A stretch of DNA of 64,000 bases from NCBI RefSeq assembly GCF_937425535.1, contig NZ_OW485601.1:4261501-4325500 (forward strand), read 5' to 3'. Position numbers and translations under genes: made by a program. Within the stretch, counting starts at the first letter, position 1. Every line of letters begins with the position of its first letter. This DNA comes from Rhodovastum atsumiense (GTDB taxonomy: Bacteria > Pseudomonadota > Alphaproteobacteria > Acetobacterales > Acetobacteraceae). The notes under the pieces were generated by a model, which was given only the letters and a program-made list of their open reading frames with translations, made no database searches and was not told where the DNA came from. Positions 1-7,908 of the stretch are shown here, in pieces.

Positions 1-141
1 ATGGGCATCAACCGCAAGGCGATCGCGTCCTACCTGGTCTCGCTTTACTGCTCGTTGGCCGTGCTGACCGACGACGCCCTGGCGGTGCTCGAGAACGTGG
101 AAGTGGGCAAGTACCATGCTTACCCGGACACCTATGCCTGA
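1..141 (+). CDS. Family 2A encapsulin shell protein, C-terminal end (partial)
   Basis: The frame is open from the first base and stops at 139-141, so only the last 46 residues are visible; the initial ATG may simply be an internal methionine. The tail contains [19 protein letters not shown] and ends [12 protein letters not shown] identify it mainly from its neighbours: a cysteine desulfurase with a long Pro/Ala-rich disordered N-terminus and a serine acetyltransferase follow directly, which is the known arrangement of family 2A (SrpI-type) encapsulins. The shell of such systems is a small HK97-fold icosahedral compartment that packages the desulfurase and in some species stores elemental sulfur. 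The stop codon lies inside the next gene, so the two are translationally linked. The remaining shell gene is outside the window. Confidence 0.6.
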   Translation: MGINRKAIASYLVSLYCSLAVLTDDALAVLENVEVGKYHAYPDTYA

Positions 142-2260
142 GCCCGAGGGCCACGGACTGCCGGACCTGGCGTGGCTGACGCAACTGGCGAACGAGATGT
201 TCCACGCGCTGCCGACCAGCCCCGGATCGCCCGGCCCGCTGCCTTCGGGCGGGGTGCCGGCCGGCGTGGTGCCGGCGGGGGCCCCGACGACAGGGCTGCC
301 GACGACAGGGCTGCCGAGGACGGCGGTGCCGACGGGGGCGTTCGGGGGGCCTGGCGTGTCACCGGCCTCGACGCCATTGCCCGACGCGCCGGACCCCGGC
401 CTCGCCGCCCCCGGCATCGGGGGCGCCCATGCCGCGGCGGCACCGCTGGCGGCCCGCGTGCCGCCGCCGCTGCCCCGTTCCCCGACGCTGCCGGGCGTGA
501 CGGCCGGTCCCGCCACGCTGGGCGGCATTGGCCTCGCCCCGCCTTCGGCGCCGCTGCCTGCGGCCGGGCCGCCGGTGCCCCCCGGCACGTCGTTCTACTT
601 CCTCGACGAGGGCCACCGGGGCGCGGCCGCGCTGCCCGATCCCACCGTGCCCGGCGCTTCTGGTCCTGGCCCCTCTGTTCCTGACGTGGGGCAGGGGACC
701 GGCGCGGCGCTGGCAGCCGCGGCCCCGCTGACGGCCCGCGCGGTGCCGGCCTTGCCGCCGGTGCCGGCCTTGCCGGGGGTCTCGGGGCCACCCGGCGCGC
801 AGGGCGGTTTCGGCGCCCCCCCGCCCGCGTCCCCGCTGCCCGTCGTGCCGGCGCTCGGCCCGGCCATCCCGGGGCAGGAGGCATTGCAGGCGCTGCTCAT
901 GCCGGCCCTGCCGCCGCCCCAGGCCCGGCCCGCGCCGTCCCCGGGCGGCCCGACGCCCTCGCTCTATTTCCTCCAGGATCTGGACGGGGGCGGGGTGCCG
1001 GCCGGGGCGATGCCCGCCTCCACGCCGGGGGCCGGCTTCGATCCGCACTCCCGCCGCGGCGACTTCCCGATCCTGGCCGAACGGGTGAACGGGCGGCGGC
1101 TGGTCTGGCTCGACAACGGCGCCACCACGCAGAAGCCGCGCGCGGTGATCGAGCGGCTGGTGCGGTTCTACGAACACGAGAACTCCAACATCCATCGCGC
1201 CGCGCACGAGCTTGCCGCCCGTGCCACCGATGCCTACGAGGGGGCCCGCGAGGTGACGCGGCGCTTCCTGAATGCGAGCGCGCCCGAGGAGATCGTGTTC
1301 GTCCGCGGCACCACCGAGGGCATCAATCTGGTCGCGCAGAGCTGGGGCCGGCGCTTCATCGGCGCGGGCGACGAGATCGTCATCACCTGGCTGGAGCACC
1401 ACGCCAACATCGTGCCGTGGCAGATGCTGGCCGAGCAGACCGGGGCGAAGCTGAAAGTGGCGCCGGTCGACGATGACGGGCAGGTGGTGCTCGATGCCTA
1501 TGCCAACCTGCTCGGGCCGCGGACGAAGCTGGTGGCGTTGACGCAGGTATCGAACGCGCTTGGTACCATCACGCCCGCGCAGGCGATGACGGCGATGGCG
1601 CACGCGGTCGGGGCACGGGTGCTGATCGACGGGGCGCAATCGGTGGCGCATATGCGCACCGACGTGCAGGCGCTCGGCTGCGACTGGTTCGTCTTCTCCG
1701 GCCATAAGGTGTTCGGCCCCACCGGCATCGGCGCCGTCTACGGCCGGCGCGACGTGCTGGCGGAAACCCCGCCCTGGCAGGGCGGCGGCAACATGATCCG
1801 CGACGTCACCTTCGAGTACACCGAGTACCAGGACCCGCCCGCCCGCTTCGAGGCCGGCACCGGCAACATCGCCGATGCCGTGGGGCTGGGGGCGGCGCTC
1901 GACTACGTCCAGCAGGCCGGGCTGGAGGCGATCGGCGCGCACGAACACGCGCTGCTGGAACATGCGCTGCATGACCTCGCGCATGTCCCCGGCTTGCGCC
2001 TGTTCGGCACCGCGGCGGAGAAGGCCGGGGTGATTTCCTTCGTGATCGACGGGCTCGACACGCAGGAGATCGGCAAGGCGCTCAACCGCGAGGGCATCGC
2101 CGTACGAGCCGGCCATCACTGCGCGCAGCCGATCCTGCGGCGCTTCGGGGTGGAGGCGACGGTGCGGGCCTCGCTCGCGCTCTACAACACCCATGACGAC
2201 GTCGATGCCCTGGTTGCCGCGGTGCGCCGGATCCGCACCGGCATCACCGGCCTCGGCTGA
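116..2260 (+). CDS. Encapsulin-cargo cysteine desulfurase with duplicated disordered N-terminal domain
   Basis: PLP enzyme releasing sulfur from L-cysteine as a persulfide. Residues ~320-714 are a SufS/CsdA-like class V aminotransferase domain with the PLP lysine K531 ([10 protein letters not shown]) and the persulfide cysteine C669 (RAGHHCAQP), so it looks catalytically competent. Residues 1-~320 are low-complexity Pro/Ala/Gly, as in cargo desulfurases of family 2A encapsulins, where this segment targets the enzyme to the shell. A short ordered-looking motif ([19 protein letters not shown], residues ~15-34) precedes two similar ~115-residue Pro-rich blocks, each closing with an S-(F/L)-YFL motif near residues 159 and 282. 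The start overlaps the upstream stop by 26 nt; ATG 134 is an alternative start (708 aa) with an 8-nt overlap. serine acetyltransferase follows after 29 nt. Confidence 0.88.
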   Translation: MLTRTPMPEPEGHGLPDLAWLTQLANEMFHALPTSPGSPGPLPSGGVPAGVVPAGAPTTGLPTTGLPRTAVPTGAFGGPGVSPASTPLPDAPDPGLAAPGIGGAHAAAAPLAARVPPPLPRSPTLPGVTAGPATLGGIGLAPPSAPLPAAGPPVPPGTSFYFLDEGHRGAAALPDPTVPGASGPGPSVPDVGQGTGAALAAAAPLTARAVPALPPVPALPGVSGPPGAQGGFGAPPPASPLPVVPALGPAIPGQEALQALLMPALPPPQARPAPSPGGPTPSLYFLQDLDGGGVPAGAMPASTPGAGFDPHSRRGDFPILAERVNGRRLVWLDNGATTQKPRAVIERLVRFYEHENSNIHRAAHELAARATDAYEGAREVTRRFLNASAPEEIVFVRGTTEGINLVAQSWGRRFIGAGDEIVITWLEHHANIVPWQMLAEQTGAKLKVAPVDDDGQVVLDAYANLLGPRTKLVALTQVSNALGTITPAQAMTAMAHAVGARVLIDGAQSVAHMRTDVQALGCDWFVFSGHKVFGPTGIGAVYGRRDVLAETPPWQGGGNMIRDVTFEYTEYQDPPARFEAGTGNIADAVGLGAALDYVQQAGLEAIGAHEHALLEHALHDLAHVPGLRLFGTAAEKAGVISFVIDGLDTQEIGKALNREGIAVRAGHHCAQPILRRFGVEATVRASLALYNTHDDVDALVAAVRRIRTGITGLG

Positions 2261-2289
2261 TCCCCTCCGCGTCCCGGGAGACCCCGATC

Positions 2290-3165
2290 ATGTCACGTCC
2301 ACAGCCCCAGCTTGGCCACCTGACCCTGGTCTCCCGGGATCCGCGCGATCTCTGCGACTTCGCCGACGCCCTGTGGACGCGGCTGCGGCGGGAGGCGGAG
2401 GAGTCCTTCCACCGCGCCCCGCAACTGGCGCCGCTGTTCCTCGATTCGATCCTCAACCAGCCGAGCTTCGATGCGGCGGTGTTCCATCGCGTCGCCGCGC
2501 GGCTGAAGAACGAGGTGATCTCGCTGCCGCTGATCGTGCAGGCCTTCCATCGCGCGGTGCGCGCCGAGCCCGACATCGCCACCGCCATCCGCGCCGACAT
2601 CACCACCGTCTTCGAGCGCGATCCCGCCTGCGGGCGGTTCATCGAGCCGTTCCTCTATTTCAAGGGATTCCACGCCATCCAGTCGTACCGGCTGACCCAC
2701 TGGCTGTGGGCCGCCGGCGAATATGACTTCGCGCTGTACCTGCAAAGCCGTGCCTCCGAGGTGTTCCAGACCGATATCCACCCGGCGGCCCGGCTGGGCC
2801 GGGGGATCTTCCTCGATCATGCCACCGGGCTGGTGGTGGGCGAGACCACGGTGGTCGAGGACGATGTCTCGATCCTGCAGGGCGTGACGCTGGGCGGCAC
2901 CGGCAAGGAGGCCGGCGACCGTCACCCGAAGATCCGGCGCGGCGTGATGATCGGCGCGGGGGCGAAGATCCTCGGCAACATCGAGGTCGCCGAGAACGCG
3001 CGCATCGCCGCCGGTTCGGTGGTGCTGCGGCCGGTGCCGGCCCATACCACCGTCGCCGGGGTGCCGGCGCGGGTGGTGCGCACGGATACGCCCGCCCAGC
3101 CCTCGCGCACCATGGACCAGATCCTGCAGGACCTGGCCTACGAGTCCTTCAGCTACTCGATCTGA
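2290..3165 (+). CDS. cysE: Serine O-acetyltransferase
   Basis: Transfers acetyl from acetyl-CoA to L-serine, giving O-acetylserine for cysteine synthesis in the cytosol. 291 aa: an N-terminal helical region (~1-150), then a left-handed beta-helix of hexapeptide repeats (~155-265). The catalytic pair corresponds to D176/H177 in FLDHATG, with the second histidine about H212 in GDRHPKI. The C-terminus ends in isoleucine (SYSI), the residue through which SAT normally docks into cysteine synthase. A GGGAG ribosome-binding site sits before ATG 2290. It lies 29 nt behind the encapsulated desulfurase and very probably forms one operon with it, supplying cysteine to the compartment. SAT genes of this type are regular members of family 2A encapsulin loci. 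Confidence 0.93.
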   Translation: MSRPQPQLGHLTLVSRDPRDLCDFADALWTRLRREAEESFHRAPQLAPLFLDSILNQPSFDAAVFHRVAARLKNEVISLPLIVQAFHRAVRAEPDIATAIRADITTVFERDPACGRFIEPFLYFKGFHAIQSYRLTHWLWAAGEYDFALYLQSRASEVFQTDIHPAARLGRGIFLDHATGLVVGETTVVEDDVSILQGVTLGGTGKEAGDRHPKIRRGVMIGAGAKILGNIEVAENARIAAGSVVLRPVPAHTTVAGVPARVVRTDTPAQPSRTMDQILQDLAYESFSYSI

Positions 3166-3569
3166 TGCCGGCACCCCGAAGGGCTGACCGGTATGCGCGC
3201 GGGGATGGTGGGGCGGCCGCGCGCGAAAACAAAGACATGCCAGCCGGCCGCCCGCACCCAAATGGGTCAAGATTTCGGCTGGTTGGTATGGGTGCCAGAA
3301 AGAAACGAACCGGGGTCTGGTGCGCAATCTTTGGTTTCATTGCATGAAAACAAAATAATCTGGACATGGAATCTTAGATATATGTATTATCATTTTTTGA
3401 GTGCTTTGGTGAGGCACTCCCTAAGGATATAAATAAGTAACCATTCATACCAGTCGCCAGCGACCGAAACCTGTCCATCTGGTCCGGATAAGTCGATCTC
3501 ACCGTCTCCTGTCAGGGAGATGGGTTTTGATCAACGACGGTTGGTATCAGCTGGCAGAGACATCATCCA
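3166..3569. other. Intergenic region, AT-rich in the middle
   Basis: About 400 bases without a convincing gene. Bases ~3330-3450 are markedly AT-rich against a high-GC background. A hairpin GAGTGC-loop-GCACTC lies at about 3399-3419 and may end the sulfur operon. Short open frames here (for example 3193-3432) have no recognisable features. The right part presumably carries the promoter of the small gene at 3570. Confidence 0.5.
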
Positions 3570-3857
3570 ATGTCCGAGAAGACTATCAAGGAACTGGTCG
3601 ACGCCGCACGCGCTGTTGCACAAGGTCATCGGACCGGCCTGCCGAGCGTCATCGGCACGCAACTCCTGGCCCAGGCCACGAAGGCCGGCGCCCCCGAAGA
3701 CCCCGATGCAGGCAGGCGCTTCGTGAACGCGCTGTCCCGATCCCTGGCGGACGGCTGGCTCTCCGCCCGTACCGCTGCCTGCATGCTCGACGTGACCGTC
3801 GAGGAAGTGCACGCGCTGTGTCACCACCATGACGAGGACATTCTCGTCGATTCCTGA
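3570..3857 (+). CDS. Small hypothetical protein, helical, HTH-like C-terminus
   Basis: 95 aa, not recognised. It is charged and mostly helical by composition. The segment SARTAACMLDVTVEEVHALC (residues ~65-84) has the spacing of a short helix-turn-helix, in which a small protein tests one strand of DNA or a partner. It ends in a histidine/acid cluster (HHHDEDILVDS). Codon use matches the high-GC neighbours, which supports it as a gene. It stands alone between the AT-rich region and the convergent antiporter gene, with no operon partner. A transcriptional or anti-activator role is only a guess. Confidence 0.55.
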   Translation: MSEKTIKELVDAARAVAQGHRTGLPSVIGTQLLAQATKAGAPEDPDAGRRFVNALSRSLADGWLSARTAACMLDVTVEEVHALCHHHDEDILVDS

Positions 3858-3965
3858 ATCGCCGCGGCGTCGTTTCCCCTTGGCGCGGCGCTGACGCCGC
3901 GACGCAGCGGACGAAGATCGTCCCGGCCCGCGGAAGGTCGGCTTCCGCGGGCCGGGATGCGGCGT

Positions 3966-5210
3966 TCAGGCCTCGCCCGTCGCCGCCGCCGCGTCGCCGC
4001 CTGTCCCCAGCCGTGCCGCCAGCCAGTGCACCAGTGGGTTGGCGCTGATGCCATGGGCGAGCACGCTGAGCGCCACGGTGCAGGCCACCGTCAGGATCAG
4101 CGTGTCGTTGCCGGGCAGGTGCTCGTCGAGCACGATGATGCCGAAGACGATGCTGGCGAGGCCGCGCGGCCCGAACCAGCCGATGAACAGTTTCGCCGCC
4201 AGGCTGGTGCCGGTGCCGATCAGGCACAGGAACACCGGCAGCATGCGGATCACCGTGAGGCTCAGCGCGGCGTAGGCGAGCGTGGGCCAGGTGACGCGCG
4301 CGAGCAGCGGGCCGATCGCGGCGGCGCCGAACAGCACCCAGGTCAGCAGCGCCAGCGCTTCCCCGGTATTCTCGGTGCCACGCAGCAGCTTTTCCTTGCG
4401 CGCGTGCGGAGAGGGGCTGAGCAGCAGGCCGCCGGTGAAGCAGGCGATGAAGCCGCTGCCGCCGATGGCCTGCGCCAGCGCGAAGCAGGCGGCGGCGAGG
4501 GCGGCGAGCGGGATGTCGCGCCAGGACTCGCTGGTCCAGCCATGCCGCTCGGCGCGGTCGAGCAGCCACATGCCGCCGGCGGTCAGCGCCAGCCCGACTG
4601 CCAGCCCGATGCCGATTTCCTCGGCGACCACGAAGACCACGTGCGCGGGCGTGCCACCCTCGATCTGCGTGCCGATGGCCAGTCCCAGCAGGATCACCAC
4701 CAGCGGCACGCAGATGCCGTCGTTCAATCCGCTCTCCACGTTCAGCCCTTCGCGGATGCGCGCGGGGACAGCGGCATTCGTCACTACCGGCCGGCCGAGC
4801 GCCGCGTCGGTCGGCGCGAGCATCGCCGCGAGCAATCCCATCTCCAGGGGATCAAGCCAGGGGAAAAGCCAGAAGGCGGCGGCGGCGCCGAGGATCACCG
4901 TCAGCGGCAGGCCGATCAGCAACAGGCGTTGCGGAATGCCGAGATTGGCACGCAGCACGCGAAAATCGGCGTTGGCGGCATCGGAGAACAGCACCATGGC
5001 CAAAGTCAGCTCGGCCAGGATGCGCAGGGGCTCGGCGATGAGCTGCAACTGCAGCAGGCCCAGCCCGTCCTTGCCGAGCGCGAGCCCGGCCAGGGTGAAG
5101 ATGATCGGGCCGCTGAGCCAGGAGCGCTCGACCCGGCCGGCCACGAAGGCATAGGCCAGCAGGAAGGCAGCCAGCACGGCGATGTTCTGGTACAGGCTCT
5201 GTGCCACCAT
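3966..5210 (-). CDS. CPA1-family Na+(K+)/H+ antiporter
   Basis: 414 aa polytopic inner-membrane protein with about 12 hydrophobic segments running almost the full length. Diagnostic motifs of monovalent cation:proton antiporter 1 are present: APTDAALG in an unwound membrane helix and NVESGLNDG, which holds the acidic residues that carry the ion. Such proteins exchange cytoplasmic Na+ or K+ for external protons, controlling pH and salt. The C-terminus is short, with no RCK/TrkA regulatory domain. It is transcribed leftward behind the caspase gene (132-nt gap), which may place it in the same unit, but a functional link is not evident. Confidence 0.9.
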   Translation of the reverse strand: MVAQSLYQNIAVLAAFLLAYAFVAGRVERSWLSGPIIFTLAGLALGKDGLGLLQLQLIAEPLRILAELTLAMVLFSDAANADFRVLRANLGIPQRLLLIGLPLTVILGAAAAFWLFPWLDPLEMGLLAAMLAPTDAALGRPVVTNAAVPARIREGLNVESGLNDGICVPLVVILLGLAIGTQIEGGTPAHVVFVVAEEIGIGLAVGLALTAGGMWLLDRAERHGWTSESWRDIPLAALAAACFALAQAIGGSGFIACFTGGLLLSPSPHARKEKLLRGTENTGEALALLTWVLFGAAAIGPLLARVTWPTLAYAALSLTVIRMLPVFLCLIGTGTSLAAKLFIGWFGPRGLASIVFGIIVLDEHLPGNDTLILTVACTVALSVLAHGISANPLVHWLAARLGTGGDAAAATGEA

Positions 5211-5342
5211 GGCGATGGTCCCGGTTGAAGGCGTTGCGTGGCGCTTGCGAAACGGGAGAGAGGCGACCCGAGTATAGCCCGCCCGCTCGTCCGGGGTGGA
5301 AGGTCCGGGATCGCTATTGTGGAGTGGCGGCAGGCCGGCGGG

Positions 5343-6623
5343 TCAGTCCAGGCGCCGCAGCTCCATGGCCCTGACACGGGCCACGGGGAGGCGGCTCTGC
5401 TGCGACGGGCGCGCGACACCCGCCTCGATGGTCAGCCGTGCCTGCCCGTTGGAGGGCAGGTCGTACCGCACCAGATCGCCATTGTCCCGGGCAAACTCGA
5501 AGCTCCGGCCATCCAGCTCGACGGATCTGCGCTCCGATGCGCCCCGTGGCTGGTCCGGGGTGCGGCGGGCCTCGACGATCTCGGCGCGGTCGCCCACCGC
5601 GCTCAGCACGACCAGGATGGTGTCCGCCTCGGGTGTCGTGGCCCAGGCGCCGGCCAGGCCCGGCGGCCCGGCTTGCGGCCCCAGGGCGAGGCCGGCCGGA
5701 AGCGGGATATTCCGGGTGTTCGCCAGCGCGTACGCGGCCATCAGCCGGGCATCGCCGGTCTGGGGCCTGGTCTCGCGTGGCGGCAGCGGCGGTGCCAGTG
5801 CCAGGACCGGCTGCAGTGCCGGCGACGGCGCGGCCGGGCGCAGGATGACATCGGCGGCGATCGAGCTGTCGACGAAGGGCCGCTGCCGTCCTCCGGTGCT
5901 GGTTTCCACGTCGCGGGTGACGCGGGCCATCACCTGCATGATATCGAGGCTGGGACTGGGGAGATGTTGCAGCAGCGCCGTGGTGAACGGGCTGTTGGCG
6001 CCGTCGCCATCGTCGGCGACCTGGTCCGGGGCCGTCGCATAGGCGACCAGGGTGCTGCTTCCCGGCCGCGGCTGCAGGCTCATCTCCCGCGCGAGGCCCT
6101 GGCTGGCCCCGAAGGACCGCGTTCTCGGGATAAAGGGATTGTTCCGGCACGCATCGAGAAAGATCATCTGGACCCGGGCGCCGGCGATCGCCTGCCGCAC
6201 CGCATCGAGGCTGACGGCGCGGGCGAGGGTGTGGGCGGCGGGGTCCGTCCCGGCCGGCGGCGCGGGCATGTCAACCGGGACAAGCAGGTTCGTGCCCCGG
6301 ATCTGCATGCCGTGCCCGGCATAGAACACGATGGCGATCTCGGCCCGCGATGCGTCCGAGGAGAACCGCGCGATCGCCTGCTGCATGTCCCGCAGGCGGC
6401 CGTCGAGCAACGGCGTCACGGCGAAGCCCAGCCCGGCCAGCATCGATGCGACCGCCCGGGCGTCGCGCGGCGGGTTCGGCAGTTCGTTGCCGGCTTCGTA
6501 TTTGCCGTTGCCGAGCACGAGGGCGATGCGCTGGCCCCGGGCCGCCCCGCTGCCGGCGAGCATGAGGGCCAGCAGCAGGACGAAGCCCGCGAGCCGGTGC
6601 CGTGCCGGTCGGGGCGAAGCCAT
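5343..6623 (-). CDS. Secreted caspase-family (peptidase C14) protein
   Basis: 426 aa. An N-terminal signal peptide (~1-29, hydrophobic run then SGAARG) exports it to the periplasm. Residues ~31-260 form a caspase-like domain that opens with RIALVLGNGKY and has the catalytic dyad H104 (FYAGHGMQ) and C159 (FLDACRNNPF), so protease activity is plausible. The C-terminal ~130 residues are a separate region without a recognised fold. Bacterial proteins of this class (orthocaspases) often cleave after Arg or Lys. It starts 6 nt after the stop of the CsgG-like lipoprotein gene, so the two are co-transcribed and probably act together at the envelope. The substrate is unknown. Confidence 0.87.
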   Translation of the reverse strand: MASPRPARHRLAGFVLLLALMLAGSGAARGQRIALVLGNGKYEAGNELPNPPRDARAVASMLAGLGFAVTPLLDGRLRDMQQAIARFSSDASRAEIAIVFYAGHGMQIRGTNLLVPVDMPAPPAGTDPAAHTLARAVSLDAVRQAIAGARVQMIFLDACRNNPFIPRTRSFGASQGLAREMSLQPRPGSSTLVAYATAPDQVADDGDGANSPFTTALLQHLPSPSLDIMQVMARVTRDVETSTGGRQRPFVDSSIAADVILRPAAPSPALQPVLALAPPLPPRETRPQTGDARLMAAYALANTRNIPLPAGLALGPQAGPPGLAGAWATTPEADTILVVLSAVGDRAEIVEARRTPDQPRGASERRSVELDGRSFEFARDNGDLVRYDLPSNGQARLTIEAGVARPSQQSRLPVARVRAMELRRLD

Positions 6624-6629
6624 CGCCGC

Positions 6630-7697
6630 TCAGCGGGCCGGTGCGCTGCGGGCGACGTTCGTTTTCAGTTGGCGCATCGTTCGCGCCTGGACCACGAGGC
6701 CACTCAGGTAATTGATCCGCTCGGTTACCATGCGGTTGGGGGCGGTCAGCCTGTCCTCGGTGCGCCGCAGCCGCGACAGGGCCCCGGGCACGTCGCCGTC
6801 GAGGACCTCGTCGCAGATGGACAGGTCGTATTGCACGGCGAGGTTGTCCGCCTGCGCATCCGGGAAGGATTTCCAGAGTCCGCAGGCCCGTTCATAGTTC
6901 CGCACCTTGGCGAAGGCGATCGCGCCGGAGAAGCGGGTGGCGGCATCGCCCGCGAGGCCATCGGGCTCCGTCATCAGCGGGATGCGCACCGTCTGCTCGT
7001 GCGGCGTGACATCCTCGCGGATCTCCGTGAGTGCTGCCTGCAGGGCGCCGCCGAGCAGGGCGCCGTCGGGAGATGGCGGCCCCTCGTCGCTGCAGCTTGC
7101 ATCCGTCTGCGTCTTCGAGACCGATTTGTTGTAGATGATCGCCGCATTGTTCACCGACACGGCGCGTGGCGTCACGGTCACGGCCGCGATCGTGCGCTGG
7201 CAGGCGACCGAATAATTGGCCATGGCGGTGCAGCGCTGGACCAGCTTCTTCGAACCGTCCCCGGCCACGCACTGGCTGCGGGATTCGGAATAGCCCTGGT
7301 GCTGGACCGAGAAATTGGCCGTGCCGGTGTAGACGGCGTCCACCCCCAACTGGCGGCCGAGGCGTTGCAGCTCGCCGATGCCGACGCCCTCGGCGATCGC
7401 CGCGGGCAGCCGGCCACGTCCGCTGACCATGGTGAAATAGGGCTGACCGCCCGTCGTCGCCGAGCTCAGTTCCGCCTCCAGCCGCTCGGAGGCCTGGTTG
7501 CCGGCCGATCCCCCGAAGTCCAGGACTGCAATTTTCCGCAACTGGGCGGCCTGCGGGAAGTTCGGCGGGCGCTGGACGATGACCTCGGCGGCGGGACCGG
7601 CGCAACCGGCAATGGTCGCGATGCAAAAGGCCAAAGGAAGCCAGATCGGCCACCGCTCTCGTTTTCGTGAGATGGCCGCTGTCATGTCGCCGTTCAT
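6630..7697 (-). CDS. CsgG-like envelope lipoprotein
   Basis: 355 aa. A basic N-terminus and hydrophobic segment end in TIAGC, a lipobox, so the mature protein would be anchored through Cys31 or thereabouts. Residues ~50-200 begin with RKIAVLDFGG and have the alternating pattern of the CsgG/penicillin-binding-protein-activator LpoB fold; the paired cysteines in RSQCVAGDG and VQRCTAM may form a disulphide. The C-terminal ~120 residues are helical, TPR-like (FAKVRNYERACGLWKSF). Co-transcription with the adjacent caspase-like gene suggests an envelope stress or assembly function. True CsgG pores secrete curli, but no curlin gene is here, so the CsgG relation is at fold level only. Confidence 0.65.
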   Translation of the reverse strand: MNGDMTAAISRKRERWPIWLPLAFCIATIAGCAGPAAEVIVQRPPNFPQAAQLRKIAVLDFGGSAGNQASERLEAELSSATTGGQPYFTMVSGRGRLPAAIAEGVGIGELQRLGRQLGVDAVYTGTANFSVQHQGYSESRSQCVAGDGSKKLVQRCTAMANYSVACQRTIAAVTVTPRAVSVNNAAIIYNKSVSKTQTDASCSDEGPPSPDGALLGGALQAALTEIREDVTPHEQTVRIPLMTEPDGLAGDAATRFSGAIAFAKVRNYERACGLWKSFPDAQADNLAVQYDLSICDEVLDGDVPGALSRLRRTEDRLTAPNRMVTERINYLSGLVVQARTMRQLKTNVARSAPAR

Positions 7698-7908
7698 GTA
7701 TGCACCAGTTCAATCCGGCTGGGCACCGATCCTGATATGGCTGTTCCGAAGGGTCAAGTTGGCGCGGGCAGGGATTGTCCCTGGCAATGGCGGCGCGGGC
7801 GCCGATGGGATCGGAACGCCAACAGTTTTGATCCGATCCACTTGCGATATCGCAATCAGGTTCTCGTGCAAAACGGAAAGTCTGCGTATTGATTTTCGCC
7901 GATAGGTG

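Noticed and set aside
132-884. Long minus-strand open frames over the desulfurase gene
   Set aside because: Arg/Pro-rich shadow of the high-GC repeat region; no motif, no ribosome-binding site, and the plus strand has an intact enzyme.
3957-5228. Plus-strand frames antisense to the antiporter
   Set aside because: Gln/Arg-rich shadow of a membrane-protein gene; typical of high-GC antisense frames.
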